Made by a program: the position numbers and the translations under genes. Of a stretch of DNA of 64,000 bases, positions 44,375 through 55,120 are shown one piece after another (the stretch's first letter is position 1; each line of letters opens with the position of its first letter). The notes beneath the pieces were generated by a model. The model made no database searches, had not been told where the DNA came from, and saw only the letters and a list, made by a program, of their open reading frames with translations. The stretch covers positions 403,501 to 467,500 of the forward strand of contig JAFMOC010000430.1 of the NCBI GenBank assembly GCA_019802505.1, given 5' to 3'. This DNA is from Corydoras sp. C115. Its lineage: Eukaryota; Chordata; Actinopteri; Siluriformes; Callichthyidae.

Positions 44375-44778
44375 AAGCTCCCCCAGTATTTAGACGCAGC
44401 TGCATTAGAACTGGAACAGTAAGCACCCTTTTTTTTTACTTTTGTTTTCATTTATTTATTCCTTTTAGCGAGCGCATGCCTTCTGAGGTAACTGTGTTTG
44501 CACTTGTGCAGTTATAAGAGAGCGCCACCTGAGGGTCACCTTTGGTAAGAGGTAACAGCTTTAGATAAACCAGGTCTATTGTTTTTAAATGACACGGCAC
44601 TGAGTTCAATGTTGACGTTGGGGACGTGTTACACAGGGGTTGCTTCCTTCTCATGCTATTAAATGATTGTTTGGAATTAACAGCTAAAGTACAGAAACAT
44701 TCTGCGAGTATTTGGTTGAACACTTGGTGAAAATTGGTGAAAAGTCCCTTTTCGACAGGGAAACTCCCAGAAGCAAAC
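44375..44778. repeat. ~400-bp two-copy repeat, copy 2
   Basis: Matches 38472-38867 from AAAAGCTCCCCCAGTATTTA to AACTCCCAGAAGCAA, with small extra bits (CAGTAAGC, TAACAG). Here no SINE pieces flank it. Confidence 0.85.
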
Positions 44779-45056
44779 GTTGTCAAAAAAAGTAGGTGGG
44801 AGGGGGTGATGATGGCGTACTACCCCTTTAAGTTGCCTGAAATTCCTAATGCCACCTCAGTTCGAGCTCTGCGATGCCTTCAGATGTGGAATTTACACCG
44901 TTACTGTAGATCCAGGTGCACACTCAGTAAAACAGCACATGTCTTGGGGTTCTTTTTTTTTGAAAGTACCAAAATCACAGTGGAGCTGCAGGACGGCGTG
45001 CGGCTCGGCTCTGTGACGTCACTAACAGGCTTCGCTTATAGGCTTCAGTAATGGTG

Positions 45057-45397
45057 GGTGTTTTGTGACACTTTATGAGACGCTGTGGTTTAGTGATTGA
45101 ATAAACAACTTGTCAGCGAGGTAGGTGTGCTGGTGGGTGGATTGAGCGGCTGAGGCGGGAATTTAGATTTAAATATGCTGTACGTCTACAAACCCCATTT
45201 CCACACAAAAAAAATGCATGCATTTAAAAAGCTGTGAGAAAAAAAAATTAATAAACAGGTCACAAAAAATACCTTCCAGTTCTGTATTTCAGTTATTTTA
45301 CTTTAAAGACCAGAAGATAATCATAATAGTTTTATTAATTAATACTGGTACTAGTTATCATTTTATTTAATGCATTAGAAATATACTTTAATACTCA
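45057..45397. other. Intergenic, nothing recognised
   Basis: AT-rich unique sequence. Confidence 0.35.
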
Positions 45398-45747
45398 GTC
45401 ATTCATTATCTTACGCTTTATCCTATATTGGGGTCGTGGGGGGGGGTTCCCTATGCCCATCCAGGGGAGAACGTTTCGGGCGCTGGGCAGATACACCCAG
45501 GACAGGGCACCAATCCTTCGCTGGGCACACACTCACTCACACACACACACTCTATATGGGGCAATTTGGAGAACTCAATTGACTTGATCCATGTTTTTTG
45601 GACTGTGGGAGGAAACCAGAGAACCCGGAGGAAACCCACGCGGACACGGGGAGAACATGGAAACTCCACCCAGATGGGGATTCGAACTGGGAATCCCTAG
45701 CGCTGAGAGGAGAACATGCTAAACCACTAAGCCACTGTGCCGCCCTA
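45398..45747 (-). repeat. SINE-D copy, full length
   Basis: CAGTCATTCATTATCTTACG to AGCCACTGTGCCGCCC. ACTTTAATACTCA/ACTTTAATATACTCA at 45384-45397 and 45747-45760 is the likely target duplication. Confidence 0.92.
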
Positions 45748-45758
45748 CTTTAATATAC

Positions 45759-45885
45759 TCATTCATTCATTCATTATCTTCCGCTTTATCCTCTATTAGG
45801 GTCGCGGTGGGGTTCCCCATGCCCATCCAGGGGAGAACGTTTCGGGCGCTGGGCAGATACACCCAGGACAGGGCGCCAATCTGCA
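45759..45885 (-). repeat. SINE-D 3' half of a fold-back chimera
   Basis: CTCATTCATTCATTCATTATC to GACAGGGCGCCAATCT, then the strand flips. Confidence 0.85.
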
Positions 45886-46122
45886 TGGAGTTTGCATGTT
45901 CTCCCCGTGTCTGCGTGGGTTTTCCCCAGGTTCTCCGATTTCCTCCCACAGTCCAAAAACATGGATCAATTGAGTTCTCCAAATTGCCCCATATAGAGTG
46001 TGTCTGTGTGTGTGAGTGTGTGTCCAGTGATAGATTGGCGCCCTGGATGGGCATGTGGAACCCCCCCCCGCGACCCTAATATAGGATAAAGCGTAAGATA
46101 ATGAATGAATGAATGAATGAAT
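45886..46122 (+). repeat. SINE-D, the other half of the fold-back chimera
   Basis: Starts GCATGGAGTTTGCATGTTCT in the plus sense, with no head, and ends (GAAT)5. The outer ends therefore match in inverted orientation. Confidence 0.85.
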
Positions 46123-46130
46123 ATTTTTAG

Positions 46131-46455
46131 GGTGGCATGATAGTGTAGTGGTCAGCACGTTCGCCTCTTGGGATCCAGGTTTGAATCCCGATCTGCGTGG
46201 AGTTTGCATGTTCTCCCCATGTCTGCGTGGGTTTTCTCCAGGTTCTCCGATTTCCTCCCACAGTCCAAAAACATGGATTCAAGGTAAATTGGCTGTTCTA
46301 AATTGCCCCTGTGTGAGAGTGTGTGTACCCATTGAAAGATTGGCGCTCTGGTCTGGTTGTATCCGCCCAGCGCCTGAAACGTTCTCCCTTGTATGAACAT
46401 GCGGAACCCTCCGGCGACCCTAATAGAAGGTAAAGCGGAAGATAATGGATACATG
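46131..46455 (+). repeat. SINE-D copy, diverged
   Basis: GGTGGCATGATAGTGTAGTG to GCGGAAGATAATGGATAC. Confidence 0.82.
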
Positions 46456-46464
46456 GACAGATAT

Positions 46465-47397
46465 TTTTAAATTAGTAAATTGTTCCAAAGCAGCTGTACG
46501 GTGTTTTAATCCTGAAAACCTTCCTGGTAATGTTGAGCTTCTCATTATCCCAGCTAAACCCTCAATCCATCACAACCTGACCTTCCAAATGGATGGCTCC
46601 ACAATCTCCCCAACCGATTCGGTCCGGAACCTTGGGTTCACAATAGACTCCCACCTTAAACTCTCTGATCATGTGATCAAAACCGCCCGTTCCTGTAGAT
46701 TCCTTCTTTATAACATCAGGAAGATCAGACCCTTTTTGACTGAACTTGCTACCCAACTGCTTGTTCAAGCCCGCGTCTTATCCCGGCTTGATTATTGTAT
46801 TGCGCTACTTGCCGGTATCCCAACTTCCACAATCAGACCTCTTCAACTGATTCAAAACTCTGCAGCCCGACTCGTGTTTAACCAGCCCAAGCGAACTCAT
46901 GTCACTCCATTACTCACTTCCCTCCATTGGTTCCTGTAGCTGCTCGCATTCAGTACAAGTCGCTGACTCTGGCCTACAGAACCATTTCTGGATCTTCCCC
47001 CTCTTACCTTCACTCTATCTTTTCAAAATACACTCCGACTCGTTCACTTCGCTCCGGTGACGATTGCCGCCTGGCGATTCCACCTCACCGAGGAGCTGAT
47101 TCTCACTCTGTGGCGTTCACCACTGCAACATGGTGGAACGATCTTCCCAACTCTGTCCGTAAGGCAGAATCACTAAACAGTTTTAAGAAACTACTTAAGA
47201 CGCATCTCTTTAACAAATACCTGTTGTAGAAAAAAAAAAGGGGGGCTGGGGGCGCAGCTTCGAATAACAATCAGGTTTGATGAACTTACAGTATAGTTGG
47301 TTTTCTCCATGGCTTCTGACTTGTGGTGTTCTCATTTGTAAGTCGCTTTGGATAAAAGCATCTGCTAAATGACTAAATGTAAATGTAAATGTAAATG
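46465..47397 (+). mobile_element. L2-clade LINE, 5'-truncated
   Basis: The largest LINE copy here. The translation gives LGFTIDSHLKLSDHVIKTAR, SRLDYCIALLAGIPTSTIRP, then a one-base shift near 46935 and VAARIQYKSLTLAYRTISGS to WNDLPNSVRKAESLNSFKKL and a stop near 47229. These are the thumb and C-terminal regions of an L2-type reverse transcriptase. The 3' UTR ends GGATAAAAGCATCTGCTAAA with TGTAAA repeats. The endonuclease and most of the RT are missing, so it cannot move by itself. Confidence 0.9.
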
Positions 47398-47689
47398 TTG
47401 GTTATTATGGAAGAAGCAGCGTTTAAAGTGCAGGACACTGATGTACAGGATGTGTAAATAACCTAATGTCTATTTTCCGAACAATATAAAAAAATGATTC
47501 TGCTCTTTTCTTGTGAACTAAGCAATATACGGAACACGTCTGTTTCAGGTGAATACGTAGAAATAAGACGCGGATCGTCAAACTCCGGTGGTCCTCGGCT
47601 TACGGTTTTACTTTTTGGCTGTTAGTTGGAAAGTTCCAGAAGCCAAGCAGCAAGGTTTAACCGAGGGCTGATTTCTTCCCTCGACTATT

Positions 47690-47995
47690 TATAATCCATC
47701 TTAATCTGCGGCGCTGCGCGTTAAAGTCTATCCTGCAGGCCGAGGCCGTTCATTTCTTTCCACCCTAGTGTGATTAAAAACAGACCATGTGGGCAGGAGA
47801 ACGCCCAAACCGGTGACCCTGATAAGCCTATCTGAGGGAGCTGACGTCAGCGCCGAGGCTGTGCGCGTACACCCGGGGGCGTGTGGCAGGGGCGCGCATC
47901 CCTTCAGCGCGGGGTTTAGACCCACGGCTGCTTCACCGCACTGCCACAGCGAGAGGAGATGAAAGTGTCAAGTCATTTTGGTGCTTTCAGAATGT
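47690..47995. promoter_or_regulatory. GC-rich unique patch with CRE and GATA motifs
   Basis: A GC- and CpG-rich island in otherwise AT-rich, repeat-rich DNA. It contains a perfect TGACGTCA at about 47843, TGATAAG at about 47819, and GGGGCGTG/GGGGCGCG motifs at about 47875-47897. No coding segment is seen. It could be an enhancer, a promoter of an unseen transcript, or a CpG-rich relic. Confidence 0.35.
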
Positions 47996-48045
47996 GTACG
48001 TGTGACGCCATGCTCAGATGATCAGTGGCGTGGACACCATCATGA

Positions 48046-48090
48046 CCCACACACACACACACACACACGCACACACACACACACACACAG
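48046..48090. repeat. (CA)n microsatellite
   Basis: About 21 units with one CG. Confidence 0.95.
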
Positions 48091-48257
48091 GCCTTCTGAG
48101 ACAGTGCATTAAACTCCCCCGCACGTCTTATTTAAATGACCACATGCAGGGTCTAATTTGAGTAAAGTTGCTGCAGTGGTACGTTTTTATTCCCACTACG
48201 TTTGTGTTCGAAACTTTGTGGACAGGCCGAGTAATTATATAAAGACAGGCCTTTATA

Positions 48258-48929
48258 TTTACATTTACATTTAGTCATTTAGCAGCTTTTGTCCAACGTG
48301 ACTTACAAATGAGAACACCACAAGTCAGTAGTTATGAAGAAAACCAGCTACACTGTAGAATTATCAAACCTGATCGTTATATGGGGCGGCGTGGTGGCTT
48401 TGTGGTTAGTATGTTCTCCTCTCAGCTATAGGGATTCCCGGTTCGAATCCCCATCTGGGTGGAGTTTCCATGTCCACCCCATGTACGCGTGGGTTTCCTC
48501 CGGGTTCTCCGGTTTCCTCCCACAGTCCAAAAACATGGATCAAGTCAATTGAGTTCTCCAAATTGGCCCATATAGAGTGTGTGTGTGTGAGTGAGTGTGT
48601 GTCCAGCGATGGATTGGCGTCCTGTCCTGGGTGTATCTGCCCAGCGCCCGAAACGTTCTCCCCTGGATGGGCATGGGGGAACCTCCCCTGCAACCCTAGT
48701 AGAGGATAAAGTGGAAGATAATGGATGGATGGATGGATGGATGGATGGATTGTTATATGATGCTAATATTATTTATATATATTTTTTTACAACAGGTATT
48801 TCGTCTTCAGTAACTTCTTAAAAAATGTCAAGTGACTCCGCCTTACGGACAGAGTTGGGAAGATGGTTCCACCATTTTGTGGTGGTGAACGCCACGGAGT
48901 GAGAACGAGCTCCTTGGTGAGGTGGAACC
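48258..48929 (-). mobile_element. L2-clade LINE 3' end with SINE inside
   Basis: Left part 48258-48383 (L2 tail and 3' UTR), right part 48751-48929 (end of RT frame, reverse of GACAGAGTTGGGAAG). Confidence 0.85.
48384..48750 (+). repeat. SINE-D copy nested in L2
   Basis: GGGCGGCGTGGTGGCTTTGT to (GGAT)7. Direct repeat GTTATATG at 48376-48383 and 48752-48759. Confidence 0.92.
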
Positions 48930-48959
48930 ACATATAATACAACATGTGGCTCAACACAT

Positions 48960-49326
48960 TCATCCTTTCATTCATTATCTTCCGCTTTATCCTCTATTAG
49001 GGTCGCGGGGGGGGGGGGGGGGGGGGGGGTTCCCCATGTCCATCCAGGGGAGAACGTCTCGGGTGCTGGGCAGATAGACCCAGGACAGGGGGGCAATCTA
49101 TCACTGGACACACACTCACTCACACACACACTCTATATGGGGCAATATGGAGAACTCAATTGACTTGATCCATGTTTTTGGACTGCGGGAGGAAACCGAA
49201 GAACCCAGAGGAAACCCACGTGGACACGGGGAGAACATGGAAACTCCACCCAGATGGGGATTCGAACCGGGAATCCCTAGTGCTGAGAGGAGAACATGCT
49301 AAACCATTAAGCCACTGTGCCACCCG
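48960..49326 (-). repeat. SINE-D copy with a long poly-G tract
   Basis: Complete. About 25 consecutive G at 49007-49030 where other copies have GGGTCGCGGTGGGG. GTGGCTCAACACA flanks both sides (48943-48956 and 49326-49338), a likely target duplication. Confidence 0.9.
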
Positions 49327-49597
49327 TGGCTCAACACAAATGCTTTAAGTTGTTGTGGAAAGCCTGTTCAAATCCACGTCTAGGCCGCAGCACCAGCCCA
49401 CGATTTTTTAAAACAGGAAAGTCTAACTGTGACATGACATTAAATTTACTAATGTTTTGTACTTGAGTACAGTTTTGAGGGACCTGGTAGCTTTATATTT
49501 TTATCTTTTCGCCTCCACTACATTTTAACCAGCCTTTGTTCCTCATCTCACTTTAAAAAGCTTTGTTTTTAATACATCACATGAACGCCGCCTGCGA

Positions 49598-49959
49598 TTC
49601 ATTCATTCATTATCTCCCGCTTTATCCTCTATTAGGGTCGCGGTGGGGTTCCCCATGCCCATCCAGGGGAGAACGTCTCGGGCGCTGGGCAGATACACCC
49701 AGGACAGGGGGGCAATCTATCGCTGGGCAAACACTCACACACACACACACACACTCTCACAAACTCTATATGGGGCAATTTTGAGAATTCAATTGACTTA
49801 ATCCATGTTTTTGGACTGCGGGAGGAAACCGGAGAACCCGGAGGAAACCCACGCGGACACGGGGAGAACATGGAAACTCCACCCAGATGGGGATTCGAAC
49901 CGGGAATCCCTTGTGCTGAGAGGAGAACATGCTAAACCACTAAGCCACCGTGCCGCCCC
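49598..49959 (-). repeat. SINE-D copy, full length
   Basis: ATTCATTCATTATCTCCCGC to AAGCCACCGTGCCGCCCC. CGCCTGCGATT on both sides (49588-49598 and 49959-49971) is the target duplication. Confidence 0.93.
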
Positions 49960-50436
49960 CGCCTGCGATTTCTCCAGATATTTTACAAATACGCTCATCA
50001 GCTCCACTCAGCTTATAGATGGACTTTGTAGTTCCATAATTACAGTCTGTAGTCCATCTGTTTTTCTGCAAACTTTGTATTTTTGTATTATTTTCTACTC
50101 TAATGATCAGAACCCCCACATGGATGTGATACTGACGTGAGTCATGTGGTGCACCGGTGTAAGTATCAGACAGTGTTACTACATACATACACTCACCAGT
50201 GCCTTAAGTAGGTACATCCTCTTTACCCATTAGGGGGCGCCACACTGGAAAATTATTCTCCATCTCGCCCTGTCCTGAGTATTCTCCTCCATTACCACAC
50301 CCACCTGCATGTCCTTCCTCTCCACATCCATAACCCTGCTCTTTGTCCTTTCACTCCTCCCCTGCCTGGTGTCCCTATCCTTAACGTTCTTCAGCTGATA
50401 TGACCCTCATGTCCCAAACACCTTAATCTCACCTCT

Positions 50437-51120
50437 CTATATAATAATAATAATAATAATACATTTTATTTATATAGCGCAAAAATAAATGAAGCAGTAA
50501 ATCATTAAAACACATATTAAAGACATTAACGCAGTTATACAATAAGAAAAGCTAAATTAAAAAGCAGAAATACAAATAAAATTCATCCTTTCATTCATTA
50601 TCTTCAGCTTTATCCTCTATTAGGGTCACGAGGGGGGGTTCCCCATGCCCATGCCCATCCAGGGGAGAACGTCTCGGGCGCTGGGCAGATACACCCAGAA
50701 CAGGACACCAATCCATCACTGGACACACACTCACTCACACACACAGACTCTATATGGGGAAATTTGGAGAACTCGATTGACTTGATCCATGTTTTTGGAC
50801 TGTGGGAGGAAACCGGAGAACCCAGAGGAAACCCACGCGGATACGGGGAGAACATGGAAACTCCACCCAGATGGGGATTCGAACCGGGAATCCCTAGCTC
50901 TGAGAGGAGAACGTGCTAAACCACTAAGCCACCGTGCCACCAAACAAATATATTAAATTAAATGAGTGTTTAAAAGCGATCAGAAACAGATACAGGTTTA
51001 AGAAGTGATTTAAAAGGTAGACAAGTCGGAGGTGTCACAAAGTTTTAGGGAGAACGTTCCATAGTGAGGGGGCAGCAACAAAAAAGGCTCCATCACCCCA
51101 GGTTCGTACCTATCCTTGTC
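50437..51120. repeat. Dispersed repeat split by a SINE
   Basis: ACATTTTATTTATATAGCGC at 50461 and GGAGAACGTTCCATAGTGAG near 51050 with GGCAGCAACAAAAAAGGCTC are familiar parts of one fish repeat. The SINE at 50586-50942 sits between them. Confidence 0.5.
50586..50942 (-). repeat. SINE-D copy, full length
   Basis: CCTTTCATTCATTATCTTCA to AAGCCACCGTGCCACC. Includes a small CCATGC duplication. Confidence 0.92.
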
Positions 51121-51487
51121 TTTCACAATGCGAATCACAACATCTTCCTCTTCAAGCCCCTTGAATTGTCTTCCAGTTTCATTTTGTAGTTCTGAAATCA
51201 AACTCTGTAGTCCATCTGTCCTCTGATGATCAGAACCTCCAAAGAGCAGGTCTTATTAAGGTGGTAGACGATTCTCAGTACTGTTTCCACTCTATACTTC
51301 CATTATATGTATGTAAATGTACACTCTATTACACACCTCCACCTTACTGCTCCACCTTGTGGTTGTAGAATCACAGACAGTAGGTCATCTGCAGCGGCAC
51401 AGTCTGTGTTCTTCATCCTCCAATCCTCGATACAGGATGCTGCAGACAGAATGACGGAGTGATGTTTCTGGTTAATGGATTAATGGT

Positions 51488-51612
51488 TTCTTCCTTAAAT
51501 AACAACATAAAAGGGAGTTTTGTCTTGCCACTGTCACTTCAGCGTGCTCTTTGGGGGTTTAAAGGCTTTTCATTCTGTAAAGCTGCTTTGTGACGATGTA
51601 CTGTTATAAAAA
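51488..51612 (+). repeat. Dispersed repeat ('caaagcagctttacag' family)
   Basis: TTTCTTCCTTAAATAACAAC, TTGTCTTGCCACTGTCACTT and TAAAGCTGCTTTGTGACGAT. Confidence 0.65.
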
Positions 51613-51641
51613 GCAGTAATTGTAAAATTACTTGAACTTCA

Positions 51642-51895
51642 TTCATTGATTCATTATCTCCCGCTTTATCCTCTATTAGGGTCGCGGTGGGGTTCCCCAT
51701 GCCCATCCAGGGGAGAACGTCTCGGGCGCTGGGCAGAAAGACCCAGGACAGGGCGCCAATCCATCGCTGGGCACACACTCACTCACTCACACAGACACAC
51801 TCTATATGTGGGGCAATTTTGAGAGTTCAATTGACTTGACATAGACATGGGGAGAACATGGAAACTCCACCCAGATGGGGATTTGGGACTTAAAC
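51642..51895 (-). repeat. SINE-D copy, internally deleted, head missing
   Basis: TTGATTCATTATCTCCCGC to CCACCCAGATGGGGATTTGG. The GGACTGTGGGAGGAAACCGG block is absent. Confidence 0.85.
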
Positions 51896-52330
51896 TTAAT
51901 CTCTGTAAATCCATGAGACTGAGGGGTTTTGAAACCTCCAGCAGCACTGCTGTGTCTGATCCTCACACCACCACCATGACAGTGTCACTGCAGTACCGAG
52001 AATCATCGTGTTATTATAGACCTGCTGTAATCGGTCTAATGCATGATGATCTGACGGTGTTAACTCGGTCGTGCCAAAACCTTTATTATTTTTTTTTTAG
52101 AAATAAACAAATAATTTAACCGCATCGGAAAATCTGTGAACTGGAACTAAAAATCAGCTCTCAGCAAGATAGAACCGAGTGAAAATTCCAAAGAACTTCT
52201 GTGAGGAGCTGATTAAAGACTTTCCAAAGTATTTATTTCATGATGAGTAACTGAAAATTGAGCAACACACTGATTCTTTATGCTGATTCATCTTTATTGT
52301 AATAAATTTTACACACTTATTATTTGTCTT

Positions 52331-52693
52331 GGGCGGCACGGTGGCTTAGTGGTTTGGCACGTTCACCTCTCAGCACTAGGGATTCCCGGTTCGAATCCCC
52401 ATCTGGGTGGAGTTTCCATGTTCTCCCCGTGTCCGCGTGGGTTTCCTCCGGGTTCTCCGGTTTCCTCCCACAGTCCAAAAACATGGATCGAGTCAATTGA
52501 GTTCTCCAAATTGCCCCATATAGAGTGTGTGTGTGTGTGTGTGAGTGAGTGTGTGCCCAGTGATAGATTGGCACCTTGTCCTGGGTGTATCTGCACAACG
52601 CCCGAGACGTTCTCCCCTGGATGGGCATGGGGAACCCCCCGCGACCCTAATAGAGGATAAAGCGGAAGATAATGAATGATAATGAATGAATGA
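52331..52693 (+). repeat. SINE-D copy, first of a tandem pair
   Basis: Flanked by ATTATTTGTCTT at 52319-52330 and 52694-52705. Complete. Confidence 0.93.
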
Positions 52694-52705
52694 ATTATTT
52701 GTCTT

Positions 52706-53066
52706 GGGTGGCACGGTGGCTTAGTTTTTAGCATGTTCTCCTCTCAGCGCTAAGAATTCCCGGTTCGAATTCCTATCTGGGTGGAGGTTCCATGTTCTCC
52801 CCGTGTCCGCATGGGTTTCCTCTGGGTTCTCCGGTTTCCTCCCACAGTCCAAAAACATGGATCAAGTCAATTGAGTTCTCCAAATTGCCCCATATAGAGT
52901 GTGTGTGTGTGTGTGTGAGTGAGTGTGTGTCCAGTGATAGATTTGCTCCCTGTCTTGGGTGTATCTGCCCAGCGCCTGAAACGTTCTCCCCTGGATGGGC
53001 ATGGGGAACCCCCCCCCGCGACCCTAATAGAGGATCAAGTGGAAGATAATGGATGGATGAATGGAG
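52706..53066 (+). repeat. SINE-D copy, second of a tandem pair
   Basis: GGGTGGCACGGTGGCTTAG directly after the first copy's target duplication. The sequence differs from the first, so it is a separate insertion rather than a duplicate. Confidence 0.92.
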
Positions 53067-53440
53067 TCTTGTGGTTTTCTGTCTCGTGCTGTTATGGTCT
53101 GGTAATGACTACATTTCCCACCATGCCTTGCAAGTTGCCCACCCATATGCTTTCTCTCTCAGATATTCGCAGGAGGGATCTCTAAAAGTGCAAACTGTGT
53201 GAAGAAAATATCCCGGCTGCATGCACACTTTGGTCTAACGCATCGCTACAATGCTGTAAATGTCATATATTCATTCTTATAACTTACAGATGTGAAATTT
53301 ATGCTTCCTCTGCAGAGAAAATCCCCCTGATTACATCTTGTTAAGAGGAAACAGGGCCATCAACCTGTTCTAGATTTATTTCTTCCAAGAAACAACCTAA
53401 GCAGTGACCCGAAACCAGATTTTATCTCATGAAAATACAC
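53067..53440. other. Intergenic, nothing recognised
   Basis: Unique sequence. No exon seen. Confidence 0.35.
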
Positions 53441-55120
53441 TGTGTGCATGAGGCTAGTTATAATTTTTGAGGAATAATTTTATAATTGAACAGCTACAGT
53501 TAATATATGTTAATTTCAATAAACCTCAGACCTGAACATTTAAGAAAATAAAAGAAAAGTAGAGTGGATTGTGTGCAGAATTATTCATTTTCATTCATTA
53601 TCTTCCGCTTTATCCTCTATTAGGGTCGCGGTGGGGTTCCCCATGCCCATCCAGGGGAGAACGTTTCGGGCAGATACACCCAAGACAGGGCGCCAATCTA
53701 TAGCTGGACACACATTCACTTACACAGACATGCACAAACAATCTAAATGGGGCAATTTGGAGAACTCAATTGACTTGATCCATGTTTTTGGACAGTGGGA
53801 GGAAACCGGAGAACCTGGAGGAAACCCACGCAGACATGGGGAGAACATGGAAACTCCACCCAGATGGGGATTCGAACCAGGAATCCCTAGTGCTGAGAGA
53901 ACGTGCTAAACACTAAGCCACCGTGCAGAATTATTATGCAACTAAATTAACATCAATAATTTTCCCATTTCACTCGTTTCTTTTTATCCATTAAAGGGAG
54001 AATAATAATAATAAAAAAACTTACCTTTACAAAGAAACATTGCTGACATGGAAAAAAAAGAGTCAGTTTCTTAATCTGTTGACGATCAACTTTTTGCACA
54101 GATTCAATCAGACACTGTTCAGATTGATGGACTGAAGGGTTTAGCTCAGGGTATGAAGGGGGCAACGTCATTATTCCTGCATCTTTAAGGCCTTTACTGG
54201 TGAACCATGCAGTGGTGTACTTGGATGCATGTGATGGAGCATCGTCCTGCAAAAATATCTTAGACTTCTTGAATGATGCTGACTTTTTCCTGTACCACTG
54301 CTTGAACAAAGTGTCTTCGAAAGGTTTGGGAGCTGATATAGAGACCATCTGCAACTCAAAAAGGTCCAACTTTATAATACCAGCTCATAGCGGTACTCCA
54401 CGTCTACCTTGCTGGCGTCTGAGTCGAAGTGGAGCCCTGTGTCTGTTACAGATCGAGCCACAGGTCCATCCATCTGGTAAATCAAGAGTCACTCTCATCT
54501 CATCAGTCTATAAAACCTTTAAATCGGCCTTCAGATATTTCTCAGTCTTGAAGTTTCAACTTCTGTGTTTTGTTCAGTGGCGGTTGGGTTTCAGCCTTCA
54601 GTACCTTGGCCGTCCCGCTGAGCACTGAACAGCTTGTACTTCTGGATACTCCAGGTAGGTTGTAGTTCTGTGACAACTATGACAGCATTGGAGGATAATG
54701 GGTTCCTGGTCACTTCACGTTCGATTCTTCTCAAATCTTTGGCTGGTAATTTGCTTCTTTCGAATCAGTTGACTATTTGCATAGTCAATTGCAAAGACTA
54801 TTGATAATGGTGATCTGTGATCACACCACAATATCTTAGCAATTTTTACAGTGCTGTATCCCCATTTTTGACTCTTCAGAGTCAATTAAATTTCTTTTTT
54901 GGTCCATTTAGCCTGAGGAAAAGAGGCTGCCTAATAATTACGCACACCTTGATAAAGGGTGATATAGGATGATAGGCCACACCCTCCCTCATTACACAAA
55001 CACACATCACCTGATGTGCTTAATTCCAATAGACATTTAAGTATATACAATCTAAAAATATGCAAATAAATGATAATATGGTCAGAATACTCACTTGCCT
55101 AATAATAATAGTGTGATTTG
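53441..55120 (-). mobile_element. Tc1/mariner-superfamily transposon, decayed, with nested SINE
   Basis: On the minus strand, 54369 down to 53953 encodes a broken transposase C-half: FLQDDAPSHASKYTTAWF (the QDxAPSH block with the second catalytic Asp) and LPPSYPELNPSVHQSEQ (where the third acidic residue is expected after NP; here it is altered). The N-half at about 54380-54920 has lost its frame. The right end reads TTGCCTAATAATAATAGTGT. The left end, near 53441, has TTATAATTTTTGAGGAATAA. The SINE at 53586-53932 interrupts the left part. Not functional. Confidence 0.8.
53586..53932 (-). repeat. SINE-D copy nested in the Tc1-like element
   Basis: Direct repeat GTGCAGAATTATT at 53573-53585 and 53933-53945. 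Confidence 0.92.

Noticed and set aside
54200..54628. 142-residue plus-strand frame
   Set aside because: It is antisense to the decayed Tc1 transposase at 53953-54369 and has no independent support.
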